DNA of 64,000 bases from Lunularia cruciata (GCA_948567375.1 OX419756.1:14451001-14515000); one strand, 5' to 3'; positions 18,856-32,430 are shown, counted from the first letter of the stretch. Numbers and translations are program-made. The notes: generated by a model from the sequence alone, not told the origin.

Positions 18856-21665
18856 TCACCTCCCTTTGCTGTATTTGGGGCTCGTCAAACTTTCTATTTG
18901 CCCCAGCATGTCTCGGACTTCCCTCATCGAAGGTCGTTTAGCCGGAGAGATTTCGGTACAAAGCAAGGCAACTCGTAACAAGAGAACGATCTGGTCTTCA
19001 TGAGCCGCGAGCTCATTTCGGATGCTGACGTCTAGCACAGTAGAGATCTTCTCCGGGAATTGAGATCCATTCCATACCCACTGCCTCAAGGAAACCTCTC
19101 CTTCGAACCGAAATGTTGGTCTTTTTCTGGTCAAAAGCTCGAGAAGGAGAATGCCGTAGTTGAAAACATCACCCTTTGTCGAAACTTTCGTCGAGACTCC
19201 ATACTCTGAAGAGAATACACATATCTAACTGTCAATTCAAAGCCTTCCAACATCATCTAAGTGAAATAATCCAAAGCTGTTGACTGCCACCGAAACAACT
19301 AATTAGCCAGCTCACCTGGAGGAATGTATCCCGTAGTGCCGCACAGAGCACTCAAACTAGTGTCTCCGCTGTATTGCCCAAATGTGACGAGCTTAGAGAT
19401 CCCAAAATCTGCTACTTTGGCGACTAGATTCTCGTCGAGAAGGATGTTACTCGGCTGGATATCCAGATGAATGATTGGACGAATGCACTCGTGATGGAGA
19501 TGGACCAGGGCTCCTGCAATTCCTACTGCAATGTCCAGACGCATCTTCCAAGTGAGAGGGCAAGTGTCTCCGCCGTGCAGCTGCTGGTGCAGACTGCCCT
19601 TTGGTGCAAACTCTAGAACCAGAGCTTTAATCTCCTCACTAGAAAAGAAACCGTAGATTTTTAGCAAGTTTGGATGGCGCAGCTTGCCCAAAAGCTGCAT
19701 CTCATGGTTCAATCTCTGAGCAGATCTCTCGTTGTGTTCCATGATCAATCTCTTCACAGCCACCAACATTCCCCCTTGAAGAACTCCCTTGTACACGATG
19801 CTCTTGGTTCCTACACCTAGAAGGTTGGCGTCACTGAATTCGTTCGTAGCACTGATGATCTCTTGGACTGTCAAAACAACATCATCCGAGAAGTTGCTGA
19901 TCTCCATTATTGGTGTAAGTCGTGCCTTTTTCCCTTTACATGTGCACCAGATGGCTGTAATCAGCGCCAGAATCCCTACCAAGAGGACCCCAATTGCCAG
20001 CGATATGTAGATCCATACCCGATCCTTGCTCTCACTATCGCTTTCGGCTGGGCAGGTGACATTCGTAGGCGGGCCGCAAAGATCAGCATTTCCTGAGATT
20101 GTCACAGACACCTTCTCCCAACTCCGTGGAACCGGTCCAGAAAGTTTATTATTGGAAACATCTACAAATTTCAGCTCCGCCAACGCCCCAAGTGATGCTG
20201 GGATCTCTCCGCTAAGATAATTTCCAGACAAATCGAGTGTCTTCAGATCCTTGCAGTTCCCCATGCTGCTGGGAATAACCCCCTCCAACTTGTTCCCTGA
20301 AAGGTCTATGAACTCGGCGGATTCTAAGGTCCCTATGCTTTCAGGAATCAGACCCGTCAACGTATTATCCGAAACATCCAACCGTAGGATGGACAAACTA
20401 GTAAATCCAAAATCAGGAATCTCACCCACCAGATAATTGTTGTTCAGAAGGAGTTCAGCCAGTGATGAACGATCACCCAGTTTGAGCACGCGACCTTGTA
20501 GGTAGTTATTTGAAAGATGCAGCTTCCGAAGTTCTGGTAGGTTACCAAGCTCCGAAGGGTACCCCATAAATTGATTGTTGCTTAACAGGAGATGCACTAA
20601 CTTTTGGCAGTTCGCCAGAGAACGGGGTACAACTCCCACAAGAGTGTTCGACTCCAGACTGAGTACCTCGAGAGTAGTAATGTTGCCCAAAGATTCAGGA
20701 ATGGGTCCATAAAGATTGTTCGACTCTAGAAACAGCTGCTTCAGAGCACGGCAGTTCCCAAAAGATCCAGGAATGTTCCCAGTTAAATTGTTAGAATTCA
20801 TCGTGAGGAACATCAATTTCGTAAGGTTTCCGAATTGTTGAGGAATGGTCCCGTCCAACGAATTGTTCCCCAGGAAGAGATATTGAAGTTGTAGGCAATT
20901 CCCAAGAGAGATGGGAATTTGTCCTGACAGCTGATTCGATGCTAGAAAAAGGGCCTCCAGTAGTTTCAAATCTCCAAGCTGCCACGGTATCTCCCCAGTC
21001 AAAAAGTTATCACTCAGCATCAGCTCCTTCAAAGACGAGCAATTTCCAAGACTAAGAGGAATTTGCCCAAAGAGATTGTTCGACATCAATCTCAGGGATA
21101 CGAGGGACTGTAACGTTCCTAGGAAGTCAGGAATAGAACCGTTAAAAGCATTTCCTGTGAGATCAAGGGTTTCTAATTTCGAGAAGTTAGAGAGACCGGG
21201 GAAAATAGGGCCGGTCAGTCTGTTCCTCGACATATCGACATATGTTACGTTCGTAAGAGAACCAAAAGAATCAGGGATCCCACCATGAAATTGATTGTCG
21301 GATAGATCAAGAGATTGTAAGGACTTCAGCTCACCCAGTACTGGAGATAAGGTTCCAATAAGCTGCCAACCTGTAATATTGAGCTTCACTATTTCCTGAT
21401 TCCCGTTGCAGTCCACTCCGCTCCAGCTGCATACATCACCTGTACCCCAACTTGCCAGACTACTATTAGACGCATTCTCCAAACCATCTCGAAATTTCAA
21501 AAGAACTGCGTCTGGTCCACCGGCGTTTTGCAAAATTCTCCTCGTCCCAGTGAACCTGTTCCCCCCTGAAGCTTTCCCTCCATCGACAGCGCAAAGGTAG
21601 AGACAGAAAAACAACTGAATCAAATCTAATTTGCCCATTCGGACCCTCGAAATGTCAATCCTCAC
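18856..21665 (-). CDS. LRR receptor-like protein kinase, non-RD type (two exons)
   Basis: Exon 1 is 21665-19316 and exon 2 is 19205-18856; together 900 codons including the stop (899 residues from the first Met). The second Met (residue 10, at 21638) begins a better signal peptide, MGKLDLIQLFFCLYLCAV, so translation may start there. N-terminal LRR cap: CSWSGVDC (79-86). About 18 LRRs cover residues 94-519; repeats 12 and 13 (GYPSEL, GRVLKL) lack the usual IP. A Cys pair (530, 538) and a transmembrane helix (about 550-573) follow. Kinase: glycine loop GVGTKSIVYKG (617-627), Lys638, Glu655, HLD (733-735) instead of HRD, Asn740, DFG (753-755), PPE rebuilt across the intron. HLD makes it a non-RD kinase, a class known to include immune receptors such as FLS2 and XA21. 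Expected at the plasma membrane; ligand unknown. No closer symbol can be given. Confidence 0.9.
19206..19315 (-). other. Intron of the receptor kinase, 110 bp
   Basis: The donor is CAG/GTGAGC (intron starts 19315) and the acceptor is TTCAG/AG (ends 19206). Splicing after one base of a codon restores the kinase motif PPEYG and an open frame to the stop at 18856. Without splicing the frame ends at 19299. Confidence 0.88.
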
Positions 21666-24479
21666 AAAGTAAGTCGACGAGAAGGAGATCGATCAGTCCT
21701 GGAGAACTCGAAATGCGGAGAACGAAGAGAACTCATGGACAATGGCAATTGGCGACTGTGGAAGTGTACAAAATCGAAGATAGGGCAGGCGCTTCGTGTA
21801 AACAACAAGGGCTGTTGAATTTCTCCTTCAAGATATTTGTCTCAAATGCCCAGGTCAACAGCATAGCAGGTTTACCTGGACCTTTCACGGGCGATAATAT
21901 TCGGGAGGAGGCCCAATTCTCCAAGCCGGGGAAGTGCGCTACGCTATTTCGCATGTAATTTTATGCAGGTGAGCTTGACCGAGAAGTTTACCACTCCTGT
22001 AAAGCGTCTTTGGCAAAGTGGGCCCGTGCCCTTGTATTCACCGAAAGATCTGCACGTACTGCCTGCTTAGACGAGTCCACCACGTACGTCCACATCCAAC
22101 TCAAATGTACTGAAACTCGAGGTTGTATCGCCAATTAAACTAGAAATTTGTCAAATCTGACCAGTAGAAACTGCTAGTTGTGGGCCACAAGACCTCTGTG
22201 AAGGAGTGGTGTGAAGGACAATACATGGAGACCGAATTGCAGTAACGTATGAACGCGGTTTGCTGCTCCGCTAGTTGTCTCAGTTGTAGTAACTCCACCA
22301 GGTTCCGCATTTCTGCTACGAAGTCGATAGTGGGTGCCGCTCGATTTGAAAACTCTCCCATCCGTGACGCAGTAAGTTCAGCCAGTCAGTTAATGGCTGG
22401 TCGTCGTCCCCATCGCTATCACCAGTAACTAGCGACGACTTCCATGTGAGGTCACCAGAGTAGTGCAGATAGACATCATTACGCTTTTTCGGAAGATAGG
22501 TAGGAGAGAAAGAAAGAAAGTCTATTGTCAACGCCAGCTATTCCGTGTTATTAGTGCGCCATGTCAATTCCCCTGGCACCAACTTTTAAAAGTCGTCCCA
22601 ACTTGTGCCGTCTAGTTCACTCAGGTTGCGCTATGAGGTTGCGGACATATTTCTGAGCTTTAATGGTGCTGCTCCTCACGTCTCCGTCTGCTTACTATCC
22701 TTCCGAGTGCTTGCTGTAGTTTATTCCAAGCCAGTCTGCTTCCGTCAATCAACCGAATGTCACAAATCCTGGACGGCATGACTGAGCCACACAAGAATAG
22801 GCTTCCATTATTACGCTTCTCGTCTCCTGTTGCTTCGCAAAGGCCAACACAAATTGGAAGTCAACTGCAGACACCATTATCTGCATATGGTCTAGGGTGG
22901 TCCTTATCACTCTCGAATTTTCCACATGATCGCCATATATGTCTTGTTCCTTCCGTCTGACATTCCGGTTGTAAACATCGGCAGATGATGAGCAAGGAAA
23001 TTGGTCCACCAAATTTAGAGGAACGAATGTCGTCCATGTCTTAATTTAAAAGTTGTTTATTACAATAATTGAACTTCAAGACATTGTCATTATCGGGAGA
23101 TACGGCACAAAATTTCTAAAGGAAGGAAGTAATAACGCGGATGAAATAGTGCATCTGAAAAGCATATAAATGAAGACATACCCACAATTTGACGGTAACA
23201 ATTCATTTCATTCGATTAGTGAGATTCAAAACTCTCGTAGTCTATAATCTGTGCATTATGGTTGTTTTTGAATGGAATCATGTGAGCTTTTTACAGGTCA
23301 TAAGATCATTGTCACTCAATTAGGAAAATTTAACATGAGTGTTTATTTAGCGTTATACACTCTATTTATTTGAATTTCAGGAAAGATATATCAAAATTTG
23401 TACATAATTAGGTCAAAAAATGATAGTAACATATCAAATGAAAGAGATTTGACCTATTTTCAGGAGAAGTTGACGTTGACGAAGATTTTCTTTTAAGGCG
23501 ATGTATTCGCTGTTGTCATTCCCGAGCATTGGGCACCCCGTGCTCCAAAGACTTCGATGAAGTTGGTACTTGAGTTGGTCTCATTTGCGCCAACGGATAT
23601 GGATTAATCACCTTACTCCATTGTAGGGAAGTTTGAAGACCCCTTGGGATATTAATTGATAAAAGCGAGAGAAGAGGTTGAATTACAAGTCTATGGGTGG
23701 TCTTTCGTCATCGAGGGATCAAACTTTCCGGTTTACGGTATCTACTTCTTGCGTTAAACCCTATTAATTAGTTAGTTGTATCCTAACCAGCATTCAAATA
23801 ATGCCAACATTTTGAGCTAAATGTTATTATCTTTGGTTGGTGTATAGAAAGGTAACTCCTTATATGTTCATTGAGAGCTCATAAACCAACTCCTTTGATG
23901 ATCTTGAAGTGTGGATCCTTTTAGTTCATCAAATGTTGAGCAAATAGGTTGCGTAACTGTATTTCCTATCTCCACCAATCACGATCCTACAGGTTGAAAG
24001 GTATGCATTACATAGCTCCAATAATAGGTTTTGAATTGTTTCCAACGTACCGAAAAATTTGCACACAAATTGATGATCATGAAATTGGTTGAGTTCTGAA
24101 ATATGTTAGGATAACAATCTAAGTTTCCTTAAGTTGCATATCGATGCATTCGAGGTTCACCTTAAATTAAGAACATTCTATTCGATCTGGAACGTTGATC
24201 TTAAACGTTCCAGATCTTAAAATTGATCAAATTATCTTTCTAAAAGTGAAACGTCGTTTCTTATGCATCATAAAGTTTCTAAAGTTCAACGTTTAGAGGA
24301 CTAAACATTATAGAGCAACATCGGTTACTCTAAAATCTCAATTATCCATTGTTGTTAGATTTTGTCACTTTAGAGTTGGAGATTATGTTGCACTGTATGT
24401 TTTAGGAGATAGATTTTACCACAAGATATTAGAGAATCCACTTGATTACAATGGTTTAATCAAGTGGATTCTATGGGTA
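21666..24479. other. Region upstream of the receptor kinase; no gene seen
   Basis: The first few hundred bases should hold the kinase promoter and 5' UTR; no clear TATA box was identified. ORFs of 70-90 codons (for example 22749-23012 minus) show no domain and are not called. The sequence from 23040 on is AT-rich. Confidence 0.4.
24184..24216. repeat. Perfect 13-bp inverted repeat, 7-base loop
   Basis: GATCTGGAACGTT (24184-24196) and AACGTTCCAGATC (24204-24216) flank GATCTTA. It lies about 270 bp before the reverse transcriptase element. No role assigned. Confidence 0.85.
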
Positions 24480-27035
24480 TAGAGAGTTTAATAGAGCAGC
24501 ACGGGCACTACACACTTTGTCTATCGCTAGTTCCATTGATGAGACTATCTCTTCTCTACGCTCATTACATTCTATATCCTATGGTAGGCGAGGGAGTACC
24601 ATTATAGATCTTAGATTATGAGCCTGAGCAACTTTTATGTTTTTGTAGGTCACTTTTTGCACAAGCATTGTGCACTGCCTCTTGCCTCTCCAGATGAAGC
24701 TTGTTTGGGATGATATATGAGCATCTTAGAGATTGCTTTCAAGCAGATGATCCTTCTAGTGGATTTACTGAGTTGTTTCAAGTGGTTGCAACAATATCGA
24801 GAGGAGATATTCCTACGTCAATTAGTTGGGTGTTAGGGGCTTGTTGACTTCTTGTGATGGAGAAAGGCAGGGGGGCATTAGACTAATTGCTATTGGAGAG
24901 ATCTTTTTGCACTTGGTTAGCAACACCATTGTCCTTTAGCATTGATCCCACTTTTGAGAGCACCTCAGTCCACATCAATTTGGAGTAGCTACGCTTGGAG
25001 GTTGTGAGACTATTTCCCTTTGCATAAGGGTACTCATAGGTATACACCCGGAGTGGTTTTCCTAAAGGTGGATGTTGAGAATGCTTTTAATAACATCTCT
25101 TGGGCATCCATCCACCTATAGAGAACTTAGGGAGGCCAATGGATCCTTGGCAAGTCACATTCCCTTTGTGTGATTGTTCTATGGCTCTACTACTTCCCTT
25201 ATTACCAACATAGGTGGTCATAGGAAAGAGTCACCATCTTGGAGATCCTTTAGGTGGACCTTGTTTGCCATGGTTCACTTTAGAGCTCTCTTATCTACTA
25301 CTTTGGTCATGCCAGGTTATGTATTTCCCTCCTTAGCAGATGATACACACATTATGGGCTCATAGATCAGATTAGGTAGGCCTTTGATCACTTCACTATC
25401 AAGCTACATCTTGTAGGCTTGAGAGTCAAGGTGTCAAAGTGAAGAGCATGGTCCCCTTCAAGTATCCCTCCCCACCCTCAGGTTCCAAAGGGGTGTGTCA
25501 CATCTATAGATGGACTATGTATACTTGGAGTGCAAGTAGGATCCAAGGATTTTGTCACATGCTTCTTAGATGATACACTTGTAGAAAATATTCTCCATGT
25601 GGTTGACCTTTCTCTACTAGGAGATCCATAGGTGGAATTTGGTGTACTCTCCTCTAGTATTGCCCATCAACCAACTTACCTTCTCCTTCTCATGATTCTC
25701 CCTTCCTTGATTTTCCCATCATGTTTGAGAGCTTTTGATAGGAGGATTATGGGAGTCTTTGGTGATATCAGCGGACCAAGGACTTTTGGGTGTGTGATGG
25801 GGGGATTTGGCATGTAGACAAACACCTCTACCAATTTTTTGTAGAGGGGTAGGCCTATTATCTATGGAGGAGAAGGCACCTATAGCATTTTTGGGTTGTT
25901 TTGCTCTCTCAACACCCCTACTTTCCTTCCATTTTATGTTTGCTGATAGGCCAATTTTGGAGACTTATGTGATCGAGGTGGAAGAAGGATCCTTTTCTCT
26001 CCAAGTGTTGTTGCGGCAGATGAGAGATTATCTATCTCCAGGGGCATGGAAGGACCTTCCATCCTTTGCTTCACTACCGTAAGATTGGACCATGAGGTTT
26101 GCAGTCTTCCTTGATGGACCAACAGTGTCAACATATGCTACATTCTCTCTTAGTTGACTAGTCCATTCCTTGGGCCACTAGAGAACATGTTTGCTCTTGC
26201 TCTAACAAGAGTGCATTCCAAATCACACCAGCCACTTTCTCTATAGCGATGAGGTTCCACCTAGGTTTGGTCCACCCATCTGCATCTTTGTTACTCACTT
26301 GTGGGTGTGGTTCTACACTAGATGTAGCAGTAGTTGATATGACACAGTGTCCTTATGGAGGACAGAGGATAGCTACCCATGATGTCATTAGGGATATATA
26401 GTTTGTTATGGCGCGAGGGAGTGGATACCTTGCTTGGAGGGAGCCTTCATATTCATTGCTATGGTGCGGACGACAAGTGTAGGAGCAAACTTATACTTGG
26501 TCTGAGATGATCAGGTGACAATGGTGGATGTTACGGTTGCAGACCATACTCGTGATGCAGTTTTGGAGGAAGTGATTACTCATCCTCCTCGATGGCGGCG
26601 AGTGGAGCTATAGCACTCAAGGTCTCCAAGTATAGGGGTATGCAGCGAGGTCATCTGTTTGTTCCTCTAGCCTTGGAGTTATATGGAACAATGGACATTG
26701 CATTCAACACAATTGTCAAGGAGTGCACAAGAGCTTATCACTTTAGATGCAAGGGGTACCACTCTCACTCTCACTTTGTAGCATACTTCAAATATCGTGT
26801 GTCCATTGCTCTACATAGAGTATTGGCTAGTGCAATCCATAGAAGGCCAATCACTCTAGGTGATGTTCCAATAGTTTGTAGACCTTCCCGACTTGCATAG
26901 CTGAATATCTTAGGTGTGGTAGGGCAACTTTCCCATATCAATTCTATTAGGGCCTAGCCCCATTCTACCTCTTTTGTCTCTCTCTCTCTTGATGGGTCTT
27001 TCCATCCTTCTTGATATCTCCTTGGTCGCCTTTAT
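24480..27035 (+). pseudogene. Decayed reverse-transcriptase retroelement, non-LTR-like, with ADDTH active site
   Basis: In shifting frames the text reads GDIPTSISWVLGA (about 24810), RLIAIGEIF (24880), LFYGSTTSLI (25170), LFAMVHFRALLS (25264), and then FPSLADDTHIMGS (25327-25365), where ADD is the RT catalytic motif. The 91-codon ORF at 25807-26082 (VGLLSMEEKAPIAFLGCFAL) and the 102-codon ORF at 26592-26900 (HLFVPLALELYGTMD) belong to the same protein. Between them, MVDVTVADHTRDAVLEEV (about 26522-26575) recalls the PD-(D/E)XK-like endonuclease strand that such plant RT proteins carry; this is from memory of the family. No LTRs were seen. Tail 26901-27035 recurs at 17450-17572. Many stops; dead. 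Confidence 0.6.
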
Positions 27036-30000
27036 TCATTATCACAGATTACAAGATCAAAACTCATGCAACTACAGATTGATAGTATTGTACTATATGA
27101 ACTACAAGTACATCTTATCCATCAACTTCTAATGAATGTTCTCAAGATGGGCTTGATTTTCTAATTATAGAACCCTTCTATTACGCGGTTGGTAGTTTAA
27201 GTTTCATTAGAAGGACAACCGTAGTACTTTATCCATCTTCCGTTACAACAATATAGTTTTCCGTTCATGCTCTGCATATATTCCTCCATATTCATCTATT
27301 GTAAACGAGAAGCAGGCGATAAGGACTGGTACTAAGATCGGTCGTCACAATACCAGAACGAGAATAATCCGTAAGAGTACACGGTAGTCAAGTTGTACAT
27401 GCGAAATCCAAACATACTTAAATGTGAGTCCCTTATTAGAGATGAAGTCCTGGTTTTATTTGTCAATACTTAAACTGAACTATAGGAAAATTAATTATAC
27501 TTATATCAACTGGATTGTGAGATTTTTCACTTGTAAGAGTCCCTTAAGTAGCTCAAAACTATAATTTATATACATCCTTTGTTTCTCCATCTTTCGAATT
27601 CTCGTATGATACAAGAGTAGCTGAACTTTTGGAAAAGAATTGTATAAGAAGTTATATATTGTGCGGGACTAATTTGATTTCGCATTGAATTATAAAACGA
27701 GGCTTAACGGTCTACTCTTTCCCTTGGATATGCAAGTTACTGTACCGTCAAAACCGAGAAAAACAAACACATTTTTTAATTTATTTCAACAGTTACTAAG
27801 TACGTGTTGAATATAAATATAAATAACAAGATCACACTGATATTCCTCCTGAAGTAAAAAAAGCTGGAGTCCACACTTCCTTTTCTATTTTGTACGAACT
27901 CATGTTCTATTATAGGGCATCTTTTTAATCAGGCCATTCTAATAAGTGAAGCTTTCTTTACATGTAAAAATCTGTTTGCTCTACGTCAAATTCTTTCCCA
28001 CCCATGTGAGCTTGTCGCTGAAGAAGAGTCGATGTTTGAAACAACAAGGCCCAAAAGACCAAATAGTATACCCCGAAGGAAAAAAAGAAAAGGGAATACG
28101 AGGGCGATGTCCATCCTCCTTTTGTATCCTTTTCCTTCACATATAAACGCTTGTACAGAGAATCTTAGTTTTGTCGGGAGGTCACGCACATTCATGAGAA
28201 TATTGATTGTGATGCACGAAGCAGACAAGGACAGTTCCACCAATATCTGAATGGACCCCATCTGCATGTTGTCTTTTGACTAGCGGCATATCCACTATCC
28301 GTCGGGATCACACTTTGTTAGAGTCTGGTACGTTATAGCTCGTTATTTTGGTAAGACTATGACGAAAGACAAATATAATGTACCATGAAGACTTGGACAT
28401 GCAATGACATAATTATATGCACTTTATGCTTTTGTTTAATCTCATTTAAAGCTGTTTTACAGGATGATGAGATAGTGTCAAACATTTAGCATAATACCAC
28501 CTTCGATGTTACTTCCTTCTAAGCATCTTCCTAGTAGAAAATGTTGGTAACGCGTACAGAAAGTACAGCTTAGAACTAAATTTGGGTAGAAGATTAATTG
28601 AACTACATTCCAGTGTTTTCTTCCCAATTTCCATACTGAATTCAAAGGTCAAAGGATTAACTGAAAGTTCCATATGATATATCCACAATTAACTCTTAAT
28701 TCAGAGGTTAAAGAGGTTATGATCACGAAATCAGTAACTTGGTAACTGGAGCTGATTACTGTCCTATTTCATACGATGTATAGATGAGAAGTCAACAAAA
28801 TACATGGTTTTTCATCAGTCGAGCAGAAAAGCTACATGCCGATGATAACCACGAATTATAACTGATCAGATCCCTGATATCATGGATCTGCAGTTACAAA
28901 AAGGCAACCAATGATTTTAAAATCTGCTACCAGAAGGCACGATTTTGAGGTAACTATCGTACGAGAATGAACGGTAACTTCTTGTCGAACTGTCGTAGAA
29001 ACCTCAACCTGATGAGTTCGATTGGACCAAATCAAGTCGATAACTGTGGACAACTGGGTTCCACGAAGATTGAAGATGAGATCAAATAGTTGGAAGTTAA
29101 TGGGATTTTGAGTAGATCACACTGAAGCCAAGGGAAAGAAAATATATGGCATGTCTAATCTTGCTACCTAATAAACGGCGCACGGGAGGAATTATTGATT
29201 TCCTAGAATTTCATATAGCAACCAAACTTGAGGTTTAATATCCTCAAGAGAGAAAATGAACAAACACATTCAAGGAATTCCAATACCTAGCTGGATGAAC
29301 TGAACATTCTCTTCATGCGGTGAGCAGTTTTCACGAATGCTGAGTTCCCGGGCACTTTTGTTGCCCTGTGAGAATTGAAGTTTTGATCACATGTTCAGTC
29401 ACTAGCATCTGAAAACGAAGATTAAGGATCCAAATCAAAGCGACTTAAATTCGGATCCATCTGTGTAGTTGGGAGGTCTTTCGTACTGAACTACTCTTCC
29501 CGTCGTTGAAGGTCATGGAAAAAAGAAAGAGTTTTGCCTCTCCTCAAGAAAGAGTGCCCTAAAGGGAATGATTGTATATTTGTAGAAAATATCTCAGCAA
29601 TACCAGTGACTTTGACTGTGATTATTACAGGGGTTAATATTTACAGTGTTAATATTTACAGTATCCACCCGTGAATCGAGGACTTCAGCTCTTGTGTTCT
29701 ACGTGCACCCTTAGGCAACCTTGAATCTTCTAGAATTTGAGTGTGCCTTAATTGTGGTGCCTCTAGATCTCTTCAGTAGATTCTTGAGAATAGAACTACG
29801 GGATCTGCACTCTTTCCTGCACGTACTTCAGTGACAGGAACTTTATCAGTGTGAAACAACCAATTCATCAGAAAGTGAAACACGTTTCTGTAATTCCAGG
29901 GATTTGGACTCTCACTGATGCTTGAATACAGAAAATCGGGAAACAGGACCGGGAAATCAGCACATTTACAGTGAAGACTAAGTAAATTGGTGAAAGGAGA

Positions 30001-32430
30001 CCGAATACCATGCAGCGGCACGATCAACAGCAAGAATCATGACTTCAGGCTATGGTATTATATTCAGAGCACAGAACATGTATACAGTTCTTTACTAATA
30101 AATATCTCAAGTCAAATTTGATCATGAGGAGAATGATCTTGACTATCTGTCAAAACGATCAGTTTGGAAAAGTCAACTCAGCAAATAATTTTTGAACGAC
30201 GCTATCTCTACCTCCATACAAACGTACGGTCTGAACTACCTGATCGGGCTTCAAACCAAAGCTACACGTACTCAGATTGCAAAAGTTTGACAAGGTCTGT
30301 GTGCTTATTGCTTTTGTGATAACTACACTACTGTATGTGAACCAGATTGGCGTCAAATCCGGATGTGCCGGCATAACTTTCATTGATTACAAATTAACAA
30401 GACACATTTTTACCTCACAGTTCTGGATTGATTATGGATGGTGTATGAGAAATTGTGCTTAGGTAGAAGAATACTGACAGTGTGTATGATTCTCTCGGAT
30501 GCAATGACCTTCGTGCATTTGATCAACTAGGAGATTAAAGGGTGATGAAGCCAGGTTCTTCGAATTCATAGTTTACTTCTGCTGGAGCTTTGTATGCTTA
30601 TTGCAAATCTGCCTCCTTCTCTTTGTACGTTATGTAGTCCATCCATCAGATGTCGACTATTTCAAATGCTAGGTTTGTGGTTGAATCGCTAATTAGTCAT
30701 GGACCATTTAACTATCCGTAAGATCCACAAACCCGCACCTCCAATTTTACAGATAATTTCAATACTCTGTAGCTACGGTAGTGCTACAAGCCTCGTGAAA
30801 AGCAATCCACATTCGCTGTCATGAAACCGAACAGTTTACTTCTGCTGGATCTTTGTATGCTTACTGCAAATCTGCCTCCTTCAATTTGTACGTTATGTAA
30901 TTCATCCATCAGATGTTGACTATTTCAAACACTAATGTCATGGTTGAATTACTAACTTAGTTATGGCGCATTTAACTATCCTAAGAATCCACAAGTCCAC
31001 ACCTTCAATTCTACAGATAATTTCAATACTCTGGTAGCTAAGGTAGTGCACACATCTAGAAGCTCGTGAAATAAAAGATCCACATTCGCTGTCAGGACAT
31101 CGAATAGATACACATACAAATTGATCCGCGATTGTCTCGCTACTTAATGCGTCCAGGGACTAACACTCCACATGTATACCACTCTGCCGTGACTAACGCT
31201 TTAATTAATGATATGCCGACACAATAAGTATGATATAATGTCATGCACTGAACACAGGCACTGAACAGAAGTGAAAGACTTGGTCCTATCTGTAGGTTTT
31301 TCTTTGTGATCACCGGCAAGCATGCGTATAATTGTTCCAGGAAGGCTAAATGCTGATCGCAAAAAATTCTTTGCAAGTTGACACTCAAAAGAACTTTTCA
31401 TGCTCCATAGTCAGGTGAGGAAAAGCTTACTAACCGTCACTGGAGAGTATTCAAGTCGACAGTGATATTTTTGGATAGAGTGCTTAAGCGCTTATCAACG
31501 TGTCCCTTCTTCAGGTAAATAAATCTCCCTGTAGATGAAAAATCTATAAGGAATTATTCGACTGAATACCCACCCATCCCGACGCGCGGGACGAGCAAAT
31601 GTGAAACAAACAATATAGGATTTTTATAAGTTTCACAGAACAAATTAAACTTGATTCACTAGAGCACATCTGCTTCTGCAAAAATTGGTGTTCGTTTACG
31701 TAGAGAATATTGCTGTGAAGCATTTTACAGAAAAAAGGAGTGCTGTTTTGATCTCAAGAAGATACGAATACGCACTGATTTATGGAAGTAACCTTGGCAG
31801 CAATAGTCGGCACAAAAATGTTTATTTCCCTCGCTTGAAGATTCAAGAGAACAACGTATGAAACCGCACATGCACATCCTTTTCTTTACTTTTCTTTCTG
31901 TAGGCCAGGAGTTAAAGTCAATCCTATGCTGTAGCATAGGTACTTCGTATTTGGCGCATGCAGGAGGACTAGTCTGTGATCTCTTGACCATCGGGCTCGA
32001 ATCTCGAGTGCTGTAAGTTAGTACTTGGAGTGGCGGAGGGAAGACTTTAAGAGTACCCAGACTTGGCACCTCAACTTAACGACACCAAAGTTGGCCAAAA
32101 CAGGTAAAACAGTATCTGAATACCACGTGGATCGACGTGATGCCTGTTTACTACAGTTGATAGTAGACGAGGTAATGTTCAAAGATGATGATCGAAGATC
32201 GGGAACTCAGGTTGTGTGAGCAGGGGACTTGGGGAATAGGCTCGGGGTCAAGGGAGTCGGGTTCAGTCGAGGACTCGAGTTGAAGTACCTCGTAGATGTG
32301 GAAAGGCGACGGCGTAGGAGCTTTCTGTCGTGTTGACGGAGATTTACGGATTCAAGGGATAATATGTTGAAACCACATGAATATGGAGAACTCACGGCAA
32401 CTGGATGTTACAAGAGTGGGGATGCCCTGA
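27036..32430. other. Long low-copy stretch without a recognisable gene
   Basis: Both strands were read. All ORFs are below 120 codons and none shows a domain, a signal peptide with conserved partner, or paired splice sites I trust. The longest (31725-32069 minus, 114 codons) is Cys-containing but unrecognised. A 262-bp tandem duplication is at 30571-31104. The stretch may hold distal regulatory DNA or old unrecognised repeats. Confidence 0.4.
30571..31104. repeat. Tandem duplication of about 262 bp
   Basis: Copy 1 (30571-30832) and copy 2 (30833-31104) both start GTTTACTTCTGCTGGA and end with CCACATTCGCTGTC. They share the block ACAGATAATTTCAATACTCT. They differ at many sites and by small indels, so the event is old. 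Confidence 0.85.

Noticed and set aside
22749-23012. 87-codon minus-strand ORF upstream of the kinase
   Set aside because: No recognisable motif; the plus-strand ORF over the same bases is as long.
31725-32069. 114-codon minus-strand ORF with several Cys
   Set aside because: No regular Cys spacing, no similarity to any family I know, in sequence without other coding signs.
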